A stretch of DNA of 64,000 bases from Salinactinospora qingdaonensis (GCF_039539445.1 NZ_BAABDD010000022.1:1-64000); one strand, 5' to 3'; positions 32,938 to 42,789 are shown, counted from the first letter of the stretch. Numbers and translations are program-made. The notes: a model not told the origin generated them from the sequence alone.

Positions 32938-35832
32938 TCAGCCGGTGGCCGAGAAGTCGACGCGGTTCAGCCGCAGCGAGCCGCACAGGATCAGCCGCAG
33001 GTCATGGGTGCCCGCCGGGATCGCCACGGGAACGCTCACCCGGGTCCAGGTGTAGCGGTCGCCGGTGCTGGGCACGGTCGCGGTGGCGATCGGTGTCTCG
33101 CCCGAACGCAGCTCCACGCTAGCCGCGCCGGCGGACTCGCGTGCCACCTCGAAGGTGACCGTGCGCGGGGCCGGGGTGAGATCACAGTCGCGGAACAGCA
33201 GACGGCCGGGGTGCTCGCCGTCGCAGGCCACCACGTCGCCGCGCTGCTTGTCGCGGTCGGCCAGGACAATGCCGTCGCACTCGTCGAACGCGCACGCCTC
33301 GATCCCGTCACTGAGCGCCGGCCGCGGCTGCGGAGCCGCGCCTGTCACGGTCACCACGCTGCGCAGCTCGATCGCCTCGCTGGAGCGCCCGACCAGGATC
33401 TCGTAGCTTCCCGGGTCGACAGTCCAACGCCCATGGGCCACATCCCAGTGGCCCAACTCGGTCACCGGAAACGCCAGGGACACCCGCTGCGACTCGCCGG
33501 GGCGCAGATGCCCGCGCCAGTGGCCGCGCAACTCCCGCCGCGGGCGGGGCACGCGCGGGTCAAGGGCGCGGATGTAGAGCTGGGCGACCTCGTCGCCGGG
33601 GCGTTCACCGGTGTTGGTCACCGTGAACTCCGCGGTGACCGTCGTCTCGGAGCGTTCGACGCGCAGGTCGGTGTAGCCGAACGAGGTGTAGCTCAGGCCG
33701 TGGCCGAAGGGGTACAGCACCGGCCCGGTGAAGTACTGGTAGGTGGCGCCCGCGCCGATGATGTCGTAGTCCAGCAGGTCCGGGAGGTCTCCGGTGGAGC
33801 GGTACCAGGTCTGCGGCAGCCGCCCGGCGGGGGAGACCTCGCCGAGCAGCACGCGCGCCAGTGCGTGGCCGGCCGCCTGCCCGCCGTGGGCGCTCCACAG
33901 CAGCGCGGGCAACTCCTCGTGCAAGTCCGGCACCGCGTAAGGGTAGCTGCTGGTCATGGCCAGGATTGTGCGCGGGTTCGCCGCTCGGGCTGCCTCGACC
34001 AGCCGCCGCTGCTGGGCGGGCAGTTCCACATCGGCGCGGTCCTCGGTCTCGCGGCCGTTGATGTGCGGATCGTTGCCGACGACCACGAGCACCGCGTCGG
34101 CGTCGCGCGCCGCGTCGGCCACGGCCGAGGCGCCCTCGCTGACGGGCAGCACCATGAAGTGTTCGGCGGTTTCGGCGTCGCGAGAGAAGACCCGGAGGGC
34201 GCCGGTGGCCGGGTCGGCGCTCACGTAGCGACCACTGCCCAGATGGAACAGGCGGTGCGCACCACTGTTGCCTCCCTCGGTGGAGACCGGTTCCAGGTGG
34301 AAGGTTTCCTGGACCACCCAGCCGCCGGGCTGTTCCTTGTCGGCACGCAGCAGGTCGTCGTCGCCGACGGAGAGGTAGTGCCGGTTGGCCACGGCGCGCA
34401 GCGTCACCACCCCGCCGCCCCAGTCGAGCAGATCCAGCTCAGAGGGCACGTCGGACAGCGTCACCGGCGGCAGTTCGGTCGTGCCGCTGACGTGGGCGGG
34501 GTTGAGGGCGGCGGAGTCTTCTCCGCTGCGGTCGGGGGTCTCGGGGGCGACGGTGAGCCACCGCCCGCCGTCGACCGCTTGGAGCAAGATCCGGTCGGCG
34601 CCCTCGGCGTGGACGACGGTGCCGGCACCCAGCCGTTCCCGCAGCCCCTCCAGCGGCGAGCAGCGCCGGATCAGGTCGCCGCTGTACCAGTCGAGCTTGA
34701 CCTCGTCGGCCAGGGGGCCCACAACGGCGAGCCGTCGCATGCGCCCCGAGTCCAGCGGCAGCGCCGCGTCGTTCTTCAACAGCACCACCGCCTCCTCGGC
34801 GGCGCGCTGGGCCAGGGCCTGATGGTGGGGTGTGTCGATCTGGTCGACTCCGATGCCGGCGTAGGGGTCGACGTCGGGGTCGAACTCGCCCAGTCGTAGC
34901 CGCATCAGCAGCAGCCGCCGCGCGGCCCGGTCGATGTCGGCGGTTTCGATCAGGCCGGCTTCCAGCGCGGTGGTGAGCCGGGCGATGGTCTTGCTCGAGT
35001 CCTGGTCGTGGTCGGTGAAGCTGTCCACCCCGGCGCGCAGCGCGGCGGCGTGCGACTCTTCGTGGGTGTCGAAGTAGTGCTCCTCGTCGACGAGGTTGGA
35101 GGGGGCGGCGGCGTCGCTGCACACCACCAACTCCGCGTCGGTCCAGGCCCGCAGGTGGTCGCGCAGGTGCGAGCCCACATGGTTGGGGCGCCCGTTGACC
35201 AGGTTGTAGGCGGGCATGACGCCTATGACCGTACCGGCGACCACCGGGCCGCGGAAGGCCGGAAGTTCGTATTCGTGCAGCACGCGGGCGCGCACTGACG
35301 AGGAGGTCACGCTGCGGTCGGTCTCGTTGTTGTGCGCCAGCCAGTGTTTGAGCAGCGGCGCGGTGCGCCAGTACACCGGATGATCGCCGCGCAGCCCGCC
35401 GCTGTAGGCGGTGGCCAGCGCGGCGGTGAGCCGTGGGTCCTCGGCGTAGCCCTCCTCGTTACGCCCCCACCGTGGGTCGCGCAGCAGGTTCACTGTCGGC
35501 GACCACACGTTCAACCCCACCCGCGAGTCACGCGCGCGCATCGCCCTTACCTCGGTGCCCACCGCCGTGCCGACCTCACGCAGCAGTTCCGGGTGCCACG
35601 TTGCGCCCAACCCCACAGCCTGCGGAAAGACCGTGGCCGGTCCCATCCACGCGACTCCGTGCAGCGCCTCCTGCCCGGTGCGAAACGCGGAGATCCCCAG
35701 GTGGGGGAAGGCCGGCGTGAATTGGTGCAGGAGAGCGATCTTCTCACTGGTGGTTAACCGCTCCAGTAGGTCGTCGACACGTTCGTCGAACGACAACCGG
35801 GAATCGCGGAAGGCAGCGGAATCGTCGGTCAT
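32938..35832 (-). CDS. GH3 glycosidase with fascin-like insert, FN3 and CBM6-like C-terminus
   Basis: 964 residues, no signal peptide, so probably cytoplasmic. The (beta/alpha)8 domain (about 15-290) contains LKHWLAHNNETDRS and the nucleophile D240 in VVCSDAAAPS. The second domain is interrupted between YSGDLIRRCSPLEGLRERLG (about 380) and AVLVVVGNDPHINGRETEDR (about 560) by some 150 residues resembling a beta-trefoil/fascin module (LRAVANRHYLSVG, LGSGRYVSAD). Then come an FN3-type domain (TVTAEFTVTNTGERPGDEVA) and a terminal beta-sandwich like CBM6. Likely a beta-xylosidase or beta-glucosidase acting on imported oligosaccharides. A GAAGCGCTTC operator lies upstream. Confidence 0.87.
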   Translation of the reverse strand: MTDDSAAFRDSRLSFDERVDDLLERLTTSEKIALLHQFTPAFPHLGISAFRTGQEALHGVAWMGPATVFPQAVGLGATWHPELLREVGTAVGTEVRAMRARDSRVGLNVWSPTVNLLRDPRWGRNEEGYAEDPRLTAALATAYSGGLRGDHPVYWRTAPLLKHWLAHNNETDRSVTSSSVRARVLHEYELPAFRGPVVAGTVIGVMPAYNLVNGRPNHVGSHLRDHLRAWTDAELVVCSDAAAPSNLVDEEHYFDTHEESHAAALRAGVDSFTDHDQDSSKTIARLTTALEAGLIETADIDRAARRLLLMRLRLGEFDPDVDPYAGIGVDQIDTPHHQALAQRAAEEAVVLLKNDAALPLDSGRMRRLAVVGPLADEVKLDWYSGDLIRRCSPLEGLRERLGAGTVVHAEGADRILLQAVDGGRWLTVAPETPDRSGEDSAALNPAHVSGTTELPPVTLSDVPSELDLLDWGGGVVTLRAVANRHYLSVGDDDLLRADKEQPGGWVVQETFHLEPVSTEGGNSGAHRLFHLGSGRYVSADPATGALRVFSRDAETAEHFMVLPVSEGASAVADAARDADAVLVVVGNDPHINGRETEDRADVELPAQQRRLVEAARAANPRTILAMTSSYPYAVPDLHEELPALLWSAHGGQAAGHALARVLLGEVSPAGRLPQTWYRSTGDLPDLLDYDIIGAGATYQYFTGPVLYPFGHGLSYTSFGYTDLRVERSETTVTAEFTVTNTGERPGDEVAQLYIRALDPRVPRPRRELRGHWRGHLRPGESQRVSLAFPVTELGHWDVAHGRWTVDPGSYEILVGRSSEAIELRSVVTVTGAAPQPRPALSDGIEACAFDECDGIVLADRDKQRGDVVACDGEHPGRLLFRDCDLTPAPRTVTFEVARESAGAASVELRSGETPIATATVPSTGDRYTWTRVSVPVAIPAGTHDLRLILCGSLRLNRVDFSATG

Positions 35833-35881
35833 GGGGGATGTCCTTGCTGCGTTAGGGGCCGGCGCGTCTAACGGACATTTC

Positions 35882-35891
35882 GAAGCGCTTC
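35882..35891. promoter_or_regulatory. LacI-type operator upstream of the GH3 gene
   Basis: GAAGCGCTTC, a perfect 10-bp palindrome in the context CGAAGCGCTTCAA, 50 bp upstream of the GH3 start. The same core recurs at 36079 and 44742. The 397-bp space 35833-36229 between the divergent GH3 gene and transporter operon contains no gene. Apart from the two operators it contains the small palindrome GGTTA-GCT-TAACC (36053-36065), whose role is unknown. Confidence 0.75.
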
Positions 35892-36078
35892 AATGCTGAA
35901 CTCTCGCCAAAGCTCTGTCAATAGGTTCACAAGTTCACCGAGCGGTCTAGACCCGTGAGGAGCCGAGCGGGCTGGGCTGTTCTCGCGCGCAACAAACCGT
36001 AAAGCCCAGCGGGCAAAGATCAATCTTTTCTCGGGACTTGTGTGTTCTGCTTGGTTAGCTTAACCTCTTCGCAATATT

Positions 36079-36088
36079 GAAGCGCTTC
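36079..36088. promoter_or_regulatory. LacI-type operator upstream of the ABC transporter operon
   Basis: GAAGCGCTTC in the context ATTGAAGCGCTTCGACC, 141 bp upstream of the solute-binding protein start. It is the second of three identical cores, and presumably a binding site of the LacI-family regulator encoded at 43575-44588. Confidence 0.78.
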
Positions 36089-36229
36089 GACCATATGATG
36101 CTTCAAGAAGGGACCGACAACTCATCCGAAGCCGCCATTGCTCTGCCTGAAACGCCAGTTCCCCCACCTGAGCCGACCAGTGGCCCCGGCCGCTGGTGCC
36201 CTGGCGCACCACGAAGGGTTGCCGCAGCA

Positions 36230-37915
36230 ATGAAGAACACACCTCCCCGCGTGCCTACCGCTTTGAGCCGCAGATCGTTCCTGGGCGCGGTGACCGCAAC
36301 AGCCGCTGTCACTGCGGCAAATCCGCTGCTCACGGCATGTTCCCCACCGTCGTCCTCCCCGAATTCGGGCGGGGTCGCCACCGGCGATGCCCTCCAGAAA
36401 GTGCTGCCCAACTACATCCCCCGAGACGTAGTCTCTCCCGATATCCCAGGTGTTGAGGGGTCCATTCCGGGCTTTACCCAATTCCCGGATAATCCGCTGA
36501 CATCTGTGGAGGGCAAGCCCGGCAGCGGTGGTGAGTACACCGCGATGACTCCGGCGTGGTGGGCTATCCCACCTGGCCTGGGAAGCAACGAATATTTCCA
36601 GGCCGTCAACGAGGCTCTGGGCGCCACCATTGACTTCGAGGTCGCCGACGGCAACACCTACGCCGACAAGTTGCAGGCGGTACTGGCCTCCGATTCCATC
36701 CCCGACTGGGTGTGTATCCCCGGCTGGAACCTGCCGCCGCGCACATCTGAAGTGGTAGCGAACAAGTTCGCCGATCTCACCGATTTCCTCGCCGGTGACA
36801 AGATCGCCAAATACCCTAACCTCGCCAACATTCCCACCGATGCCTGGCGCTACGCCGTTTTCAACGGGAAGTTGAGCGCGTTGCCGTTCCCCTCCGAGCT
36901 GGTGGGCAACCCGATCTACTACCGCCGCGACCTGTTCGAGAAGCTCGGCGTCGAACCTCCCGGCAGCGCTCAGGAGTTCCTGGAGCTCGCCAAAGAGATC
37001 ACCGACCCCGACAACAAGCGCTGGGCCTGCGACGACATGTGGACCACGGCCCAGACCATCTTCCACACCCCGCCCGATCGGCCCCACTACTGGAAACTCG
37101 TCGACGGCGAACTGGTCCACAAGGTCGAGACCGAGGAGTACATCGAGGCCCTGGAGTGGTGTCGCAAGCTCTACGAGGCCGGCGTGGTCCACCCCGACGC
37201 CGTCGCGGGCAAGACCGCCGACGCCAAGCAGCGCTTCGAGAGCGGCGAGACCCTCATCTACAACGACGGCACCGGCGCCTGGTACGAGGCGGTCAACCGC
37301 CAGGCCGAGTCCAACCCCGAGTTCGACATGCAGGCGATGGACTTCTTCGCCCCCGACGGTGGCCAGCCCCGGATTTGGGCCGCCGCGGCGGCCAGCCTGT
37401 ACAGCTTCATCAGCAAGGAGAAGTCCACGGCCGAGATCGAGGAGCTGCTCGCCTTGGCCGACTTCATCGCCGCCCCCTTCGGCACCACCGAGCACCTGCT
37501 GATCAACTACGGCGTCGAGGGAGTCCACCACGAGCGCAACGCCGACGGCGCGCCCGAACTCACCGAGAAGGGCAGCACCGAGGTGACCCAGACCTACAGC
37601 TTCCTGGTGACCCCGCCTCGTGTCTACGCCAAGGTCGACCACCCGCAGCTTGTCAAGGATTACTGCGCTTGGTCCGCCCGCCAAGCCCCCCACGTCGAGA
37701 AACCCCTCTTCTACGGCATGCAGATCCAAGAGCCCACCCGCTACGCCACCCTCTTCACCCCCTTCGAGGACCTGCAAAAGGACGTCGTCCGGGGGCGCAG
37801 GAGCATCGCCGACGTCCGCGACGCCGTTGAGAACTGGCGCAAGCAAGGCGGAGACGAACTGCGCGGCTGGTACGCCGACCTGCTTGAAAAAACCGAAGAG
37901 AACAGCGGCAACTGA
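36230..37915 (+). CDS. Extracellular sugar-binding lipoprotein (LipO-like ABC binding protein)
   Basis: 561-residue solute-binding protein for an oligosaccharide ABC transporter. The N-terminus has a twin-arginine motif (LSRRSFLGAV) followed by a hydrophobic stretch and a lipobox LLTAC, so it is likely Tat-exported and lipidated at the outer face of the membrane. The size and text (VADGNTYADKLQAVLASDSI, YYRRDLFEKLGVEPP) match the large type-1 family paired with LplB/YtcP permeases. ATG 36230 is placed just before the signal; GAAGGG lies 12 bp upstream. The stop overlaps the next ATG. It is first in the operon under the palindromic operator. Confidence 0.88.
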   Translation: MKNTPPRVPTALSRRSFLGAVTATAAVTAANPLLTACSPPSSSPNSGGVATGDALQKVLPNYIPRDVVSPDIPGVEGSIPGFTQFPDNPLTSVEGKPGSGGEYTAMTPAWWAIPPGLGSNEYFQAVNEALGATIDFEVADGNTYADKLQAVLASDSIPDWVCIPGWNLPPRTSEVVANKFADLTDFLAGDKIAKYPNLANIPTDAWRYAVFNGKLSALPFPSELVGNPIYYRRDLFEKLGVEPPGSAQEFLELAKEITDPDNKRWACDDMWTTAQTIFHTPPDRPHYWKLVDGELVHKVETEEYIEALEWCRKLYEAGVVHPDAVAGKTADAKQRFESGETLIYNDGTGAWYEAVNRQAESNPEFDMQAMDFFAPDGGQPRIWAAAAASLYSFISKEKSTAEIEELLALADFIAAPFGTTEHLLINYGVEGVHHERNADGAPELTEKGSTEVTQTYSFLVTPPRVYAKVDHPQLVKDYCAWSARQAPHVEKPLFYGMQIQEPTRYATLFTPFEDLQKDVVRGRRSIADVRDAVENWRKQGGDELRGWYADLLEKTEENSGN

Positions 37916-38925
37916 TGAGCCTCGACGTGCGGAGCCGCCCCGACGAGTCCGCCTCCCAGCGTCCCCGCCGCGCCCGCCGCCGAACCGGCGGCGGCCGGCG
38001 GGAGACGCGCGGCGGCACCACCTGGCGCACCCGGCTGCGCCGGGATCGCCCACTGATCCTGATGACGCTGCCCTGCCTGGCGATCCTGCTGATCTTCAAC
38101 TACGTGCCGATCCTGGGCAACGTCATCGCCTTCCAGAACTACTCGCCCTATGCCGGCGGCATCCTGGGTAGCGAGTTCGTCGGCTTCTACAACTTCCAGC
38201 GGATCTTCAGCGACCCCCGCTTCTGGGAGGTCGTCCTCAACACCCTGGCGATCAGCTTCTTCCAGTTGGTGTTCTTCTTTCCCATCCCCATCGCGCTGGC
38301 GCTGCTGCTCAACAGCATCCTCAGCCCCAAAGTCCGCACCGTGGTCCAAAGCGTGGTTTACCTGCCCCACTTCTTCTCGTGGGTGCTGGTCGTCACCATC
38401 TTCCAGCAGATGCTCGGCGGCGCCGGCCTCATCGCCCAACACCTGCGCGACCATGGCATCGAGGGTTTCGACCTCATGACCGACCCCGCCCTGTTCAAGG
38501 TGCTGGTCACCGCGCAGGTCGTCTGGAAGGACGCGGGCTGGGGCATCATCGTTTTCCTCGCTGCGCTCAGTTCGGTCAACCAGGGTCTCTACGAGGCGGC
38601 GGCCATCGACGGCGCCGGCCGATGGCGGCGGATGTGGCACATCACGCTGCCCGCCCTGCGGCCGGTGATCGCCCTGCTGCTCGTGCTGCGGCTGGGCGAC
38701 GTGCTCACGGTCGGCTTCGAGCAGATCCTGCTGCAACGCGACGCGGTCGGCGCCGGTGCCTCCGAGGTACTCGACACCTACGTCTGGTACGTCGGCATCC
38801 AAAACGGCGACTTCTCTTACGCGGCAGCCGCAGGGCTGGTCAAGGGCGTGATCTCGCTGGGGATGGTGCTGTTGGCGAACAAGGCCGCCCACGCCTTGGG
38901 CGAGCAGGGGGTGTACCGAAAATGA
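37915..38925 (+). CDS. Sugar ABC transporter permease (LplB type)
   Basis: 336 residues with a basic Arg-rich N-terminal extension of about 45 residues, then six predicted membrane helices starting LILMTLPCLAILLIFNYVPI. The EAA loop that contacts the ATPase is EAAAIDGAGRWRRMWHITLP at about 225. It starts on the A of the upstream TGA (ATGA-type overlap), so it is translationally coupled to the binding protein gene. It forms a heterodimeric channel with the next product. No ATPase gene is in the operon, so a shared MsiK-like ATPase is expected. Confidence 0.92.
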   Translation: MSLDVRSRPDESASQRPRRARRRTGGGRRETRGGTTWRTRLRRDRPLILMTLPCLAILLIFNYVPILGNVIAFQNYSPYAGGILGSEFVGFYNFQRIFSDPRFWEVVLNTLAISFFQLVFFFPIPIALALLLNSILSPKVRTVVQSVVYLPHFFSWVLVVTIFQQMLGGAGLIAQHLRDHGIEGFDLMTDPALFKVLVTAQVVWKDAGWGIIVFLAALSSVNQGLYEAAAIDGAGRWRRMWHITLPALRPVIALLLVLRLGDVLTVGFEQILLQRDAVGAGASEVLDTYVWYVGIQNGDFSYAAAAGLVKGVISLGMVLLANKAAHALGEQGVYRK

Positions 38926-39896
38926 CGTCCGTCGTGGACACTGACTCCACCGCCGCGACCGAGTCCACTGGCGGCTCCGCCGGCGCGTCCCGGCCCCGCC
39001 ACCCGCAGCGGCCGGTGTGGGAGGAGCCACCGGGGCGGGTCGCACAGGGGCTCAAGGGGGCCACGCTGGCCGTGGTCATCCTGGTCGTGCTGGGGCCGCT
39101 GTGGGTGGTCCTGGCCACCAGCCTCTCTGACGAGCAGACCATCACCGAGGCCGGCGGCCTGGTCATCATCCCTGACGGCATCACCTTCGACGCCTATTGG
39201 CGCGTCCTCAGCGGCGGCGTGGTCACCCGCGCCGTCCTCGTCAGCGTCGGGGTGACCGCGGTCGGCACCGCGATCTCGATGTTCGCCTCGGTGCTGTGCG
39301 CCTACGGGCTGTCGCGATCGGGCTCGTTCGGCCACCGCACGATCCTGTTCACGCTGCTGTTCACCATGCTGTTCCAGGCCGGCATGATCCCGACCTACCT
39401 GCTGGTCGACAGCCTGGGCATGCGCGACACCTACTGGGCGCTGATCCTGCCCACCGCCATCTCGGCCTTCAACATCCTGGTGCTGCGCGCCTTCTTCATG
39501 AACGTCGCCCCGGAGATGATCGAGAGCGCCCGCATCGACGGTGCGAGCGAACTGCGCATTCTGGTGCAGATCGTGCTGCCGGTTTCCAAAGCGGTGATCG
39601 CGGTCATCACGCTGTTCTACGCCGTGGGGTACTGGAGCTCCTGGTTCAACGCCATGCTCTACCTCGACCACGCCGACAAGTGGCCGTTGCAGCTCGTGCT
39701 GCGCTCCTATGTGCTCCAGCAGCAGTCACTCCCCAGCTCGGGGGCGACCAGCGGGATCGACGCCATGGGTCAGGTTCCCTCGCTGGCCATCCAGATGGCG
39801 GTCATGATCATCGCCGTCGTGCCGGTCCTGATCGTCTACCCCTTCGTCCAACGCCATTTCACCAAGGGAATGCTCACCGGCGCGATCAAGGGCTGA
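38922..39896 (+). CDS. Sugar ABC transporter permease (YtcP type)
   Basis: 324 residues, the second permease of the pair. Helices begin GATLAVVILVVLGPLWVVLA, and the EAA-type loop reads ESARIDGASELRILVQIVLP at about 205. The tail PFVQRHFTKGMLTGAIKG is typical of CUT1 permeases. Its ATG overlaps the upstream stop (ATGA), so all three transporter genes are coupled. A Ser/Thr-rich cytoplasmic N-terminus of about 30 residues precedes the first helix. Confidence 0.92.
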   Translation: MTSVVDTDSTAATESTGGSAGASRPRHPQRPVWEEPPGRVAQGLKGATLAVVILVVLGPLWVVLATSLSDEQTITEAGGLVIIPDGITFDAYWRVLSGGVVTRAVLVSVGVTAVGTAISMFASVLCAYGLSRSGSFGHRTILFTLLFTMLFQAGMIPTYLLVDSLGMRDTYWALILPTAISAFNILVLRAFFMNVAPEMIESARIDGASELRILVQIVLPVSKAVIAVITLFYAVGYWSSWFNAMLYLDHADKWPLQLVLRSYVLQQQSLPSSGATSGIDAMGQVPSLAIQMAVMIIAVVPVLIVYPFVQRHFTKGMLTGAIKG

Positions 39897-39937
39897 CCGT
39901 GCCGTCCCACGACACCAGGCACAACCAGGAGAGATCC

Positions 39938-40435
39938 GTGCCCGACCGCAACGACCTCACCCGAGGGCGCATCCGCCACGGCGGTGACGACCACCCCGAA
40001 CAGTGGCCAGGGCAGACCTGGCGCGACGACGCCCGCCCCATGCAGGGGGCCGGAACCACTCTCGCGACCATGGGCGTTTTTTCCTGGTCCCGGCGCGACC
40101 CCCGCTCCGGCGAGCGCGACGTCGCCTGGCGCGACACAGCTCGCGACCTGCCGCACACGGCCGGGAGCGGGGTGGGGGGCGGCGGGGCCGTCCTTTGCTT
40201 GCGGAAGCTGGTAGGGCCGGCCACCGGCCACGAGGGATGGCCGATAGACGATACGAGCCTGAACCGTGTCCCTGCGGACCCCGCCCCCTTCACCAGCTCG
40301 CTGTGGAGCGCGCAACGGGAGGGGCCCACCGCCGAGACCGTCACCACGAGCGCCGGCGGCGAGCCGACCGGTCCGCCCGCGCTCACCCGCGCCGCCGCTG
40401 TGGACCCCCTGCGGCTCGGGTGGGCAGAGCAGTGA
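39938..40435 (+). pseudogene. GH42 beta-galactosidase relic
   Basis: An open 165-codon frame from GTG 39938 with AGGAGAG in front. Its first 70 residues are clearly a decayed GH42 N-terminus: RHGGDDHPEQWPGQTWRDD (family GGDYNPEQWP), then ATMGVFSWSRRDPRSG (family VGxFSWxxLEP). Beyond about residue 75 no GH42 text remains, and the catalytic domain is missing. The frame stays open to a TGA that overlaps the GTG of the next gene (GTGA), so it may be kept as a translational lead-in. The relic implies the locus once also removed beta-galactose. Confidence 0.65.
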
Positions 40436-42789
40436 CGACAGCACCGCGTTGGCGGGGCAACTGGGACAATACCCCCGCGGCCCAGTGGGAGGACGCCTTC
40501 CTGACCGGCAATGGCCGCCACGGCGCCATGGTCTACGGTGATCCCTTCGACGAGCGTGTCGTCGTCAACCACCACACCCTGGTGCGTCCCAACGGTAGCC
40601 AGGGCCTGCGCCCTCCACACTTGGCGCCCTTCCTCGGCCGCATCCGCGACGTGCTCCTCGCCGACGCGACCTCCCCCAGTGTCGCTGAGGCGGTGAGTCA
40701 CGCCATCGACGGCTGGGACCTGCGCTGGGTCCAACCCTTCCACCCGGCCTTCGCCATACGGGTACGCATCAGTGACACCGCCCAGGAGACCTCTCCCGAC
40801 CCCGTGGCCGCCTACCGGCGCGAGGTCGACTACCGCACTGGGGTCGTCACCGCCCGCTGGCGGCGCGACGGCGGCGAGTGGCGCTCCGAGTGCTTTGTCT
40901 CCCGTGCCGACGACGTGGTCGTCTGGCGGCTCAGCGCACCCCCAGGATGTACGATCACCGCCTCCGTGACCCTCGATCCCCGCCTGCCCGGCATCCCCGA
41001 GCAGGTGGAACGCCTAGGTACGGCCACCAGCGCCCTGCTGCGGTTCGACGCGCGCCACCCCGGTGGCGGTGACGGCTACAGGGGACTGACCCGCCTGATC
41101 CCCACCGGTGGCCACGTCACTACCCGCACGGCCGCCGACACGGCCACCGAAGGCGCCGAAGATGCCGTGTTCGGCATGGCCCACGCCGAAGGCTGCACCC
41201 GCCTCACCCTGCTCACGCGGGTCGCGCGCCACACCCCGTGGCCTTGTGACAGCGAGCCGCCCCTAGCCTCTCTGGAATCGCTACCCGAATCCTTCGACGC
41301 CCTGCTCGTCCGCCACCTTCCCGCCCATCGTGACGCCTATGACCGGGTGAGCCTCGACCTTGGCGCGCCCCGGGAGGAGCGCGACCTGCCTGTGGCCACG
41401 CTGCTGGCTCGGCCGCAACGCCACCGGCTCGCCCTGCTGGAGCGCCTCTTCGACGCCGGCCGCTACCACCTGCTCAGCTCCTCGGGCATGTTCCCGCCCC
41501 GGCTGACGGGGATCTGGACCGGCGAGTGGGAAACCGCCTGGTCTGGGGCTTTTACGACCAACGCCAACCTCAACCTGCAACTCGCCTCTGCCGCCGTGGC
41601 CGCTCTGCCTGAAGTCTCCCTCGCCCACGCCCGGTTGGTGCTGGGCCAACTCGACGACTGGCGCTCCAACGCCCGGCTCCTGTTTGGCGCGCGCGGGGTC
41701 GTCGCCCCCACGCACACCGACGGTCACAGCGGCCACAGCTACCATTTCCAGCGCGCCTACCCACAACACCTGTGGGCCGCCGGCGCCGATTGGCTCCTCC
41801 ACCCCCTCCTTGAGTACGTGCACACCACGGGCGACGATGCGTTTCTGCGCGACCGCCTGGCTCCGGTGCTGGCTGAGGTCGCCACCTTCTACGAGGACTT
41901 CCTCACTCCCATCGGGGACGGCGACCAGGTCGCCGCCGTGCCCTCCTACTCGCCGGAGAACCAGCCCGCCAACGGCTACAGTCCCGCCGCGGTCAACGCC
42001 ACGATGGACGTTGTCGCCGCCCGCCACGCCCTGCTCACCGCCGCCGACGTGTGGCAGTCGGCCGACCCGGCGCGAGCCCAGGAGTGGCGCGCCCTCGCCG
42101 AGCGGCTGCCCGCGCTGCGGGTCAACAACGACGGTGCCCTCGCCGAATGGGCCTGGCCCGGCATCACCGACAACTACGACCACCGCCACCTCAGCCACCT
42201 CTACCCCGTCTGGCCCCTCGACGAGATCACCCCGCAGGACACGCCCCAGTTGGCGCGTGCGGCACACACGGCCTTGGTCAAGCGCGGCACCGAGAACGAC
42301 TCCGCGCACGGTTACCTCCACACCGCTCTCGTCGCTGCGCGGCTGCACGATCCCGAACTCGTCGAGCGTCCACTAGCCGCGCTGCTGGCCGGTGACTTTT
42401 TCCACCGCAGCCTGATGAGTTCGCACTATCCCCAGCGCCACGTCTACAACGCCGATGCCGCCCACACGCTGCCGGCGATCCTGCTGGAGGCGCTCCTGCA
42501 CTCCACGCCGGCCACCCACGAGCGTCCCGCCCGAGTCTTCCTGCTGCCGGCCGCGCCGGAATGGCTGTCCACAGGCACGCTGCGTGGGGCTCGCACCCGT
42601 AACCGCATCACCGTGGTCAAGCTCGCGTGGGATTTGGTCCAACGCCGCGTCTGGGTGGTGCTGTGCTCGGCGGTCGACCAGGAGGTGGAACTCTACACCG
42701 GAGCACCGCCCCCGCCGGCGGCCCCACCTGAACGGCTGTGGCTGCGCGCCGGTGAGGAGATCGCGCTCACCCGCGCGCTCGACGGCTGA
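40432..42789 (+). CDS. GH95 alpha-L-fucosidase-like enzyme
   Basis: 785 residues, no signal peptide, presumably cytoplasmic. The N-terminal beta-domain has the family marker LTGNGRHGAMVYGDP (about 23-37). The (alpha/alpha)6 domain has LTGIWTGEWETAWSGAFTTN and NLNLQLASAAVAAL. The presumed catalytic Glu is E509 in AVPSYSPENQPANG, and HRHLSHLYPVWPLDEI lies near 585. GH95 members are inverting 1,2-alpha-L-fucosidases or L-galactosidases that act on fucosylated xyloglucan or related side chains. The GTG start overlaps the GH42 relic's stop. The specificity is inferred from family and neighbours. Confidence 0.87.
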   Translation: MTTAPRWRGNWDNTPAAQWEDAFLTGNGRHGAMVYGDPFDERVVVNHHTLVRPNGSQGLRPPHLAPFLGRIRDVLLADATSPSVAEAVSHAIDGWDLRWVQPFHPAFAIRVRISDTAQETSPDPVAAYRREVDYRTGVVTARWRRDGGEWRSECFVSRADDVVVWRLSAPPGCTITASVTLDPRLPGIPEQVERLGTATSALLRFDARHPGGGDGYRGLTRLIPTGGHVTTRTAADTATEGAEDAVFGMAHAEGCTRLTLLTRVARHTPWPCDSEPPLASLESLPESFDALLVRHLPAHRDAYDRVSLDLGAPREERDLPVATLLARPQRHRLALLERLFDAGRYHLLSSSGMFPPRLTGIWTGEWETAWSGAFTTNANLNLQLASAAVAALPEVSLAHARLVLGQLDDWRSNARLLFGARGVVAPTHTDGHSGHSYHFQRAYPQHLWAAGADWLLHPLLEYVHTTGDDAFLRDRLAPVLAEVATFYEDFLTPIGDGDQVAAVPSYSPENQPANGYSPAAVNATMDVVAARHALLTAADVWQSADPARAQEWRALAERLPALRVNNDGALAEWAWPGITDNYDHRHLSHLYPVWPLDEITPQDTPQLARAAHTALVKRGTENDSAHGYLHTALVAARLHDPELVERPLAALLAGDFFHRSLMSSHYPQRHVYNADAAHTLPAILLEALLHSTPATHERPARVFLLPAAPEWLSTGTLRGARTRNRITVVKLAWDLVQRRVWVVLCSAVDQEVELYTGAPPPPAAPPERLWLRAGEEIALTRALDG

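Noticed and set aside
31723..34899. 1058-codon plus-strand frame crossing the esterase and GH3 genes
   Set aside because: It runs through two real genes in other frames and is Arg/Gly/Pro-rich without domains.
36077..36229. Upstream in-frame start for the solute-binding protein at 36077
   Set aside because: It would overlap the operator and precede the Tat/lipobox signal by 50 residues, which is incompatible with export.
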